From Methanolobus bombayensis (GTDB taxonomy: Archaea > Halobacteriota > Methanosarcinia > Methanosarcinales > Methanosarcinaceae): a stretch of 60,429 nt of DNA. Location: assembly GCF_017873415.1 (NCBI RefSeq), contig NZ_JAGGKD010000011.1, forward strand, positions 1 to 60,429, written 5' to 3'. Positions 53,775 to 60,429 of the stretch are shown here, piece by piece (the stretch's first letter is position 1; each line of letters starts with the position of its first letter). Both the position numbers and the translations under genes were made by a program. Below the pieces are notes generated by a model. It made no database searches. It was not told where the DNA came from and saw nothing but the letters and a program-made list of their open reading frames with translations.

Positions 53775-55021
53775 CTTCTTGCTTCATACCTCTGACCAAT
53801 GCCAGTAAGTCCACAAGCTCTTTCCGTAGTTCCTACGGTGTTTAAGTTATTCAATGCAATATTTTTGATATTGATAGCAGCATTAACATCCCTGTCATGG
53901 AATGTCTTACATGAAGGACATTCCCATTTTCTTGTCTTAAGAGTAAGATCATCCTTCCTGTATCCACAAACATTACACAACTTTGATGAAGCATCAAATC
54001 TACCAATTCTTAGAATGTTTTTTCCATACCATTCTGCTTTGTAAATTAATTTTCTGATGAACTCAGACCATCCAACATCACTGATGGCTTGAGCAAGTTT
54101 ATGATTTTTGATCATTCCAGATACATTAAGGTCTTCCAAACAAACGGCTTGGCTTTCACTGATTATCTTTATGGAAACCTTATGCTGAAAATCATTTCTT
54201 TGATTTGCTATTAACTGATGATGCTTTGCCAATTTTAATACGGCTTTTTTCCTATTCTTAGAACTAATCTTTTTCCTGCTAACTGCTCGTTGTAATTTTT
54301 TCAATTTCTTTAGAGATTTTTTCAGGAATTTAGGATTATCAATGACTTCTCCGGATGAAAGGATAGCAAATGACTTAATTCCTATATCAATTCCTATTGT
54401 TGTAGTTTCATGGAATTCAACTGGTATTGGTTCAGGAATATGATCATCAATCAGAATGCTCACATGATATCTTCCAGTTGATGTCCTGGAAACAGTCAAT
54501 GTTTTAAGGATATCAAACTCCTTGTTAAGTTTTTGGTCAAGAATAAGTTCACCATTAACTTGTTTTGTAACAAGTTCATTTTTGATGAATTCTTTGTCAA
54601 GAAAATCTCTATGAAGAACTATCTTTATCCAACCTATTTTTGGCAAATATATCTTTGATGTGGTTAGATTAATCTGATAATTTTGAGGAACCTGAAACGA
54701 GAAATTATTGTCTCTTTTACTCTTTCTTGTAGGATAATCTCCATTTCCTTCAAAAAAATTTTTAAATCCAGTCAACATGTTCCTGTTGGCCTGTTGTAAG
54801 GATTGTGAATTTAAGTCTTTCAACCACAAATATTGTTCCTTTAAAGAAGTTAGATTGTTGTTCAGATCAACTTCAGTAACATTGATCTTGAACTTAGAAT
54901 ACATAGTATTCTTTATGAAAAGTGACCGGTTGTAAATGAATCGAACACTACCGAAATGTTGTTCTAACAAATTTATTTGTTCTTTGTTAGGGTATATTCG
55001 ATATCTATAACCACGTTTCAT
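53759..55021 (-). CDS. tnpB: TnpB-family RNA-guided nuclease, family 2, copy b
   Basis: 420 residues, collinear with copy a and with all catalytic residues: Asp212 (IGIDIGIKS), Glu296 (VCLEDLNVSGM), Asp378 (DRDVNAAIN), and zinc C349/C352/C368/C371. Differences from copy a are scattered, many synonymous, so both have been kept under selection or diverged only briefly. Inserted between the UroD operon module and Msr2. Confidence 0.95.
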   Translation of the reverse strand: MKRGYRYRIYPNKEQINLLEQHFGSVRFIYNRSLFIKNTMYSKFKINVTEVDLNNNLTSLKEQYLWLKDLNSQSLQQANRNMLTGFKNFFEGNGDYPTRKSKRDNNFSFQVPQNYQINLTTSKIYLPKIGWIKIVLHRDFLDKEFIKNELVTKQVNGELILDQKLNKEFDILKTLTVSRTSTGRYHVSILIDDHIPEPIPVEFHETTTIGIDIGIKSFAILSSGEVIDNPKFLKKSLKKLKKLQRAVSRKKISSKNRKKAVLKLAKHHQLIANQRNDFQHKVSIKIISESQAVCLEDLNVSGMIKNHKLAQAISDVGWSEFIRKLIYKAEWYGKNILRIGRFDASSKLCNVCGYRKDDLTLKTRKWECPSCKTFHDRDVNAAINIKNIALNNLNTVGTTERACGLTGIGQRYEARSHSIY

Positions 55022-55158
55022 CTAAAACACTCACTGTAAAAAAAGCAAACTCTTTATACAAATTTTTGTATGTTTCGATAATATTTAAATGTTTACTACG
55101 TTTGACGCAATTCATCCACCATTTGAAAATGGTGGTCTTCTTGCTCTATGGTGATAAA
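55022..55158 (-). mobile_element. left end and target flank of TnpB element 2b
   Basis: Hairpin CCACCATTTGAAAATGGTGG (55116-55135), TCTTCTTGCTCT, six bases, then ATAAA (55154-55158). The order and distances are the same as at 14487-14529. Confidence 0.65.
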
Positions 55159-55228
55159 TCATAAAATGAAATAATCCTGATTATAGAACTATGAAAAATC
55201 CTGAATAAAAAAGTTATGACTTAAGGAA

Positions 55229-56011
55229 TCATTTTATCTTTTCAGATATATCCTTGTAATAATGGAAGAGGTCAACGCCCCATCCACGTGCACTTTCTTC
55301 AAAACTGATAACTTTTTTGTGATCAAAGATTCCATCATTATTGAAAAAAGCAATTAGCATTATGTCATCTGTAACAGAGAGTGCTCCTAGTTTCAGAGAA
55401 TCGTCATCACATATATACATACTTGAATTCTTTGAATTCATCATTGCATCATGCTGTTCTTTATATTCATCCCTTAGTCTTTCATAGACTGGCCTTGTGA
55501 GAATTAGATTGTAGTTCACTTCCTTTTTTGCCAGTTCTGAATAATTGTTGGGACAGCTAGGACAGAAATATGAATAAAAGGTACAGACATTCTCAGTCTG
55601 CTTGAGACTTGTGAGTAACGCTTTTGGTGGCTCGAATAGATGATTCAGGTCCGGTTCGTGTATCATTACCTCTCCGAGATCACCAATTCTGTCCAGTAAA
55701 AATTCAGGGATAGCACTTAGATTTCTGCTGTCCCAGTAATCCTTGTTATCCTCAAGGACATTCAGGGTTTCTATCAGAGGCTTTATTTTTTTCATTACTA
55801 TTTTTCCAATAGAGGTCAACCTGTATTTGTCCTCATTTTGCTCAATAAGTCCCTGTTCATAAAGGATCTTTACCTGAGCCATAATAGCACTGGTTGTTCC
55901 TGTAAGAGAATCTTTTATCTCATCGACGGTAGCTGAACCGTCCATTAACATCAGTAGAGTTTTCTTTCTCTTTTCTGATAGAAACACCGTACTTATCAAT
56001 TCGGCTTTCAT
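55229..56011 (-). CDS. Msr/FilR1-type methyltransferase regulator, copy 2
   Basis: 260 residues, collinear with Msr1 at 26969: winged helix (KTLLMLMDGSATVDEIKDSL), FilR1 domain (HEPDLNHLFEPPKALL, FCPSCPNNY, VISFEESARGWG). The CPSC/CPTC pair is conserved in both copies and could bind metal or sense redox state. By position it would control the UroD operon, from which it is now separated by the TnpB insertion. Confidence 0.88.
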   Translation of the reverse strand: MKAELISTVFLSEKRKKTLLMLMDGSATVDEIKDSLTGTTSAIMAQVKILYEQGLIEQNEDKYRLTSIGKIVMKKIKPLIETLNVLEDNKDYWDSRNLSAIPEFLLDRIGDLGEVMIHEPDLNHLFEPPKALLTSLKQTENVCTFYSYFCPSCPNNYSELAKKEVNYNLILTRPVYERLRDEYKEQHDAMMNSKNSSMYICDDDSLKLGALSVTDDIMLIAFFNNDGIFDHKKVISFEESARGWGVDLFHYYKDISEKIK

Positions 56012-56454
56012 TGTAACTTACCTTGTAGTTTTTTGCTTTGCTAGTATAAAATTTTGGTCCTTAATTGACTTATAGAGAGTGTTTTTTCTATTTGGGAACA
56101 ACATACATATTAGATTATAATGAGATGTTCACGCCGTTAACATTCAATTGCCAAATTTCATTGTTAATATAACAAACATGACTCCATATTAACTGGAATA
56201 TTCGGTTGTTTATAAGATTTGTTCTGTGAAGAAAAATACATATTGAACTTTTTAATAAAAAATTCTATTTTTATTATCAGTCAAAAATCAGTTCCGAAAA
56301 TTGCAGTGCTTTAGAGATAATTATAAATAGGGTAAACTTAACTACGCATTTAATCTTACACACTAAAGCAACAGATTTAGGTTTAACTATTATTAGATTG
56401 AAGACTTTTGAAATACCGGTGATTTCAATACAATTAACTTTTGATTTCTTTTCT
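56012..56454. other. 443-bp AT-rich intergenic region upstream of msr2
   Basis: Contains the msr2 promoter region. No copy of the 45-bp module, no stable hairpin and no credible ORF; a 69-codon frame at 56277-56486 overlaps the FEN1 end and is chance. Confidence 0.5.
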
Positions 56455-57480
56455 TTACCAGTCGTCCAAACATGACTGGCATTCAAAAGTGGTCCTCTCT
56501 TCCAATACCTGAATATTCCTCAAAACCTGCTTTTCAGAAAAATCCCTGTCACTTACAAGGTAATCGAATAACTTGCCATAATCAGGTTTTTTCCATTTGA
56601 AACTGTAATCATCTGTAACCGGTGGGTTCAGGAAGAAGTCTTTTATCTCTTCAACCGGAGCACATGCACGGATATCTTTCTTCTCTTCTTGAATAATAGT
56701 GGCAATGTCACCATGTTTCCTAATGAGCTTTAAGGCTGTCTTTGCACCTACACGGTGAATTCCCTCGTTGAAATCAGTACCTATGCAGATGGCAATATCA
56801 ATCAACTGCTCACGGCTTAGCTCCAGTTCACCAAGACATGAGGAAAGTGAGATATGCTCGGGATTTTTCTTAACGTACTTTTTCTGTCCCGGAACTTTTC
56901 TTTTTCCATTACTTCCAAGATTGCGAACGACATTCTCAGCTCCAAAAAGGAAGACATCATAATCCTGTGAACCTGCAAAATCCACATCTCCACGTGAAAC
57001 CATGTAGGATGCCTGTGCCTCTGCTTCTGACTCTGCCTGCATCCAGGGAATTCCCATGAGTTCAAGTAATCTTTTTGATTCATCCAGTATCTGCGGGGTT
57101 ATTCTGGAAGTTGCCTGGGCGTATTTTTTCATATCCTCAATGTTGCCTTCGTCCTTTGCGATCTCAAGCTTAAAAGCTGCGTTTTCCTTGCATTCCTTAC
57201 GTTTTTCAAGGGTATTCTTTTTCATCTCCGGTGGTTTGCCGTCAAAGATGAAAAAAGGTTTTATATTTGCATCCCTGAGCCTGCTTGTCCTTGAAAAGAT
57301 ACCTGTCAGGTGAGATACGGGATTACCTGAGGAATCTGTGAGCATTGAGCCATCACGCTGGCGAATGGCACTGAGAAACTGATAGATCGTGTTGTATGCA
57401 TCTATTGCTATTACCTTGCCTGAGAGTTCCTCGTAATTTATTGGATTTTTAGTGAGTAGGGTGCCTATTTGTGTGCCCAT
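56455..57480 (-). CDS. fen1: flap endonuclease 1
   Basis: 341 residues. Structure-specific nuclease that removes 5' flaps in lagging-strand synthesis and repair. XPG-N: MGTQIGTLL, AIDAYNTIYQFL, FIFDGKPPEMKK; XPG-I acids: QAESEAEAQASYM, FAGSQDYDVFLFG; H3TH: IGTDFNEGIHRVGAKTALKLI. C-terminal QSCLDDW is a PCNA-binding (PIP) box that stops one residue short of the usual aromatic pair. Length normal. Confidence 0.96.
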   Translation of the reverse strand: MGTQIGTLLTKNPINYEELSGKVIAIDAYNTIYQFLSAIRQRDGSMLTDSSGNPVSHLTGIFSRTSRLRDANIKPFFIFDGKPPEMKKNTLEKRKECKENAAFKLEIAKDEGNIEDMKKYAQATSRITPQILDESKRLLELMGIPWMQAESEAEAQASYMVSRGDVDFAGSQDYDVFLFGAENVVRNLGSNGKRKVPGQKKYVKKNPEHISLSSCLGELELSREQLIDIAICIGTDFNEGIHRVGAKTALKLIRKHGDIATIIQEEKKDIRACAPVEEIKDFFLNPPVTDDYSFKWKKPDYGKLFDYLVSDRDFSEKQVLRNIQVLEERTTFECQSCLDDW

Positions 57481-57664
57481 GGTGTGCTCCAGAATATGAT
57501 ATTAGTTATATGTTTTTTACAGTTCCAATTGACACTCTGGTTTATAGTATTGTTGTATAACCAGCACGAATATGGTTTTGACCATCACCTCCCACAAACC
57601 ATAATAGTATTCAAAGACAATAATACTTACACCTAAAGAAAATTAGGAATAGAGTGGGAATATA

Positions 57665-60073
57665 ATGAAAGGCAGTAAATATGTTAGCTGGTTCGAGGAA
57701 ATCAGTATAGATGACGTACCTTCTGTGGGAGGTAAGAATGCTTCTCTGGGGGAAATGTACAGAGAACTTACAAAAAAAGATATAAAGATCCCCAATGGTT
57801 TTGCCATAACTGCAGATGCATACTGGCATGTATTAGAATCAGCAGGAATTCTTGATGAACTTAAAAAGACACTTGAAGGGCTTGACACTGACGATGTAAC
57901 AGACCTTGCAAAAAGAGGAAAGAAAGCAAGGAACCTGATACTTGATGCAGATATTCCGGATGATCTCTGGAATGAGATAAAATCTGCATATGATAAGCTC
58001 TGCGAGCAATACGGAGAGGACACTGATGTGGCAGTACGCAGTTCTGCAACTGCTGAGGATCTTCCGAATGCATCTTTTGCAGGACAACAGGAAACATACC
58101 TGAACATTCATGGTTACCATTCATTGAAAGATTCCTGTAACAGGTGTTTTGCATCACTTTTCACTGACAGGGCTATTTCATACAGAGTGAACAACGGTTT
58201 TGACCACTTTAAAGTAGGTCTTTCCATTGGTGTTATGAAAATGGTGCGTTCTGACCTCGCATCCAGTGGAGTAATATTTACAATTGATACTGAAACCGGT
58301 TTTGATAATGTCGTATTTATTACCGGAGCATACGGACTTGGTGAGAATGTAGTACAGGGTCTTGTGAATCCTGACGAGTTCTATGTTTTCAAACCTACTT
58401 TAAAGGAGAACTTCAAGTCAATTATCAAAAAGCAAAAAGGAAGCAAAGAGATCAAGATGATCTACGGACGAGGAGATTCCCGTGTGCTTACACGTAACGT
58501 TGATGTTCCTGAGGCAGAAAGAAAGCAATACTGCATTAACGATGAGGAAGTGCTGAAACTGGCTAATTTTGCAGTGACCATTGAAGACCACTACTCTCAA
58601 AAAAGAGGAAAACACGTCCCAATGGACATTGAATGGGCAAAAGATGGTGAGACCGGTGAACTGTTCATAGTTCAGGCTAGACCTGAGACCGTGCAATCCC
58701 TGAAGCGAAAGGATGTATTAGAGACTTATTATCTGGATGATACTTCAGATATCATTGTTACAGGAAGAAGTGTTGGTGCCAAGATAGCAGCCGGAAAAGT
58801 GCATGTTATTGCTGATGTGTCTAAATTAAATGAATTCAATTCCGGGGAGATCCTTGTGGCTGACACAACGACTCCTGACTGGGAACCTGTTATGAAACGG
58901 GCTGCTGCAATTATTACAAACAAGGGAGGCAGGACATGTCATGCTGCTATTGTGAGTCGTGAACTTGGTATTCCTGCTGTTGTCGGTGCTGAGGATGCCA
59001 CGGAGATACTGAAAAAAGGCATGGATGTTACGGTGAGTTGCGCAGAAGGGGATGCAGGCAGGGTTTATAAAGGAATCTTGCCGTTCCATACTGAGACTGT
59101 TGAACTTGAAGGCATCGAGAAAACAAAGACTGAGATCATGATGAACCTTGGAAACCCCGAGGAAGCTTTTGCACTGTCCATGATACCGAATGATGGTATA
59201 GGACTTGCAAGGTTGGAGTTCATCATTACAAGCTACATCAAGGTGCATCCCATGGCGCTTATCCACCCTGAGAAGGTTGAGGATAAAGAAGTGCTGGGGG
59301 AGATCGATGAACTGACAGGCAGGTATGAGAATAAAGCTGATTTCTTTGTGGAGAAACTTGCTCAGGGTGTTGGAACAATTGCAGCGGCATTCTACCCGAA
59401 GCCTGTGGTTGTGCGTATGAGCGATTTCAAATCCAATGAATATGAGAGCCTGATAGGTGGAGAATATTTCGAGTTCGAGGAGAACAATCCCATGCTGGGA
59501 TTCAGGGGTGCTTCACGTTACTATGATGAACGCTACCGTGAGGGCTTCGCTCTTGAGTGTAAAGCCATGAAAAAAGTGAGAGATGAGATGGGACTGACCA
59601 ACCTGATACTCATGATCCCGTTCTGCCGCCGTATAGAAGAAGCCGAAAAGGTACTCGAGGAAATGAAAAAGAATGGTCTTGTCAGGGGAGAGAACGGCCT
59701 TCAGGTCTACATGATGACCGAGATCCCAAGCAATGTCCTGCTCATAGACGAGTTCAGCCGATACTTCGATGGTTTCTCCATCGGCTCCAACGACCTCACT
59801 CAATTAACTCTTGGAGTTGACAGAGATTCCGAGATTCTTGCTTCCTCTTTCGATGAACGGGATGAGGCTGTGAAGAGAATGGTATCAATGGCTGTGCAGG
59901 GCGCAAAGCGAAACAATAAACACAGCGGTCTCTGCGGTCAGGCTCCAAGCGATTTCCCTGAATTTGCAGAGTTCCTGGTTAAGGAAGGAATTGATTCTAT
60001 CTCGCTGAACCCGGATTCTGTTATGAAGATAGGGTTGAAGGTGTTGGAGGTTGAGAAGGGGATTGAGGAATGA
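57665..60073 (+). CDS. ppsA: phosphoenolpyruvate synthase
   Basis: 802 residues; pyruvate + ATP + water to PEP + AMP + phosphate, first step of gluconeogenesis from acetyl-CoA carbon in methanogens. N-terminal nucleotide domain (SVGGKNASLGEM, VRSSATAEDLPNASFAGQQETYLN), phospho-His domain GGRTCHAAIVSRELGIPAVVG (His ~424), C-terminal PEP-binding barrel with GSNDLTQLTLGVDRDS and catalytic Cys in SGLCGQAPSDFPEF. Start ATG follows GTGGGAATATA. Confidence 0.95.
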   Translation: MKGSKYVSWFEEISIDDVPSVGGKNASLGEMYRELTKKDIKIPNGFAITADAYWHVLESAGILDELKKTLEGLDTDDVTDLAKRGKKARNLILDADIPDDLWNEIKSAYDKLCEQYGEDTDVAVRSSATAEDLPNASFAGQQETYLNIHGYHSLKDSCNRCFASLFTDRAISYRVNNGFDHFKVGLSIGVMKMVRSDLASSGVIFTIDTETGFDNVVFITGAYGLGENVVQGLVNPDEFYVFKPTLKENFKSIIKKQKGSKEIKMIYGRGDSRVLTRNVDVPEAERKQYCINDEEVLKLANFAVTIEDHYSQKRGKHVPMDIEWAKDGETGELFIVQARPETVQSLKRKDVLETYYLDDTSDIIVTGRSVGAKIAAGKVHVIADVSKLNEFNSGEILVADTTTPDWEPVMKRAAAIITNKGGRTCHAAIVSRELGIPAVVGAEDATEILKKGMDVTVSCAEGDAGRVYKGILPFHTETVELEGIEKTKTEIMMNLGNPEEAFALSMIPNDGIGLARLEFIITSYIKVHPMALIHPEKVEDKEVLGEIDELTGRYENKADFFVEKLAQGVGTIAAAFYPKPVVVRMSDFKSNEYESLIGGEYFEFEENNPMLGFRGASRYYDERYREGFALECKAMKKVRDEMGLTNLILMIPFCRRIEEAEKVLEEMKKNGLVRGENGLQVYMMTEIPSNVLLIDEFSRYFDGFSIGSNDLTQLTLGVDRDSEILASSFDERDEAVKRMVSMAVQGAKRNNKHSGLCGQAPSDFPEFAEFLVKEGIDSISLNPDSVMKIGLKVLEVEKGIEE

Positions 60074-60247
60074 GAGGCATGGAAGCCACACCCTATGTCT
60101 CCCAGTTCAATTTCCATAATTTCTTCCGTTTCTCTTCAGAAACTCCTCAAAATGTAGATGTTAATTCCAACCGACATAACCATAAATACTTATCAAATAT
60201 AATTAAATATGTGTTAATTTATATTAATGTGAAGTTAAGAATGTGGT

Positions 60248-60429
60248 GTGAACTCCTCCTCCCTGCCAGCCTTCGGCTGGCGAGGAAGGAGCTTCCTACG
60301 AGTGTAAGTCTCATTTCGTTATCATTCTGTTGGTAATGATTCCGATCAACAAACCTGTTTGTCGTAGATTATCAATCATTGATTGATAGCTTGTCCACAA
60401 AGCATTATGTTTGAAATACCTTAAGAGAA
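60248..60429 (-). mobile_element. 3' end of a third family-1 TnpB element, cut by the window edge
   Basis: 60311-60429 encodes the last ~39 residues of TnpB family 1 (ending GIITNRMITK, one residue different from the full copy). 60248-60310 is the right end with the GC-rich hairpin (CCAGCC-TTC-GGCTGG, perfected here relative to 11417-11479) and terminal AGTTCAC. Guide read outward: ACCACATTCTTAACTTCAC. 60074-60247 upstream holds no gene. Confidence 0.85.

Noticed and set aside
60070-60336. 88-codon ORF after ppsA
   Set aside because: Reads into the TnpB right-end hairpin and overlaps the ppsA stop; chance frame.

Overview
The window looks like part of a methylotrophic methanogen chromosome, most likely family Methanosarcinaceae (Methanolobus/Methanococcoides-like). 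This rests on a RamA-type corrinoid activase, an MtbA-type methylcobamide:CoM methyltransferase with its corrinoid protein, two Msr/FilR1-type methyltransferase regulators, topoisomerase VI, archaeal Pth2 and FEN1, and a geranylgeranyl-reductase-like flavoprotein. The two ends of the window lie in inverted copies of the same TnpB element, which suggests that the sequence is a contig broken at repeats.

Layout. 0-5.3 kb: an accessory patch with a TnpB end, an AAA/DUF4143 ATPase, a broken RHS/YD-repeat gene and a Fic protein. It is bracketed by a direct duplication of the 3' part of pth2. 5-8.4 kb: pth2, top6A, top6B. 8.4-14.7 kb: a graveyard of TnpB ends and a small TIR element, an acetolactate-synthase-like gene, two complete TnpB elements of different families, and the tail of a surface protein cut by one of them. 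14.8-21.3 kb: MarR plus MFS exporter, a three-gene ABC/CARDB operon and a GGR-like oxidoreductase. 21.3-33.1 kb: a methyl-transfer locus (FGE-like protein, PAS/GAF kinase, RamA, Msr1, zinc protein, OYE-type flavoenzyme, corrinoid protein, MtbA). 33.3-37.3 kb: membrane protein, ALDH, SDR and a DUF5714 protein. 37.5-40.5 kb: an inverted-repeat-flanked small gene, an Mrr nuclease, a Cas1-like C-terminal fragment and an HD (ppGpp-hydrolase-like) protein. 40.9-45.3 kb: KefB/KefF-like pair and Hcp. 45.4-53.4 kb: an eight-gene operon (UroD-family methyltransferase, zinc-ribbon protein, two radical SAM enzymes, PaaK-like ligase, NitT/TauT-type ABC importer). 53.7-56.0 kb: a TnpB element and Msr2. 56.4-60.1 kb: FEN1 and PEP synthase.

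The most interesting signal is not a gene. Upstream of ramA, the corrinoid-protein gene and the UroD operon lies the same regulatory module: a 45-bp proximal block beside the TATA-like element, then 92-93 bp, then a second conserved 24-bp motif inside a 57-bp segment that reads as a short divergent ORF (core FD-x-I-x-x-M-N). Three copies with spacing constant to 1 bp tie the two methyl-transfer regions into one putative regulon, with Msr1 and Msr2 as candidate regulators. Neither methyl-transfer region contains a recognisable MtmB/MtbB/MttB-type substrate methyltransferase, so the substrates are unknown. The OYE-type enzyme and the eight-gene operon are the best candidates for an undescribed methyl-substrate pathway.
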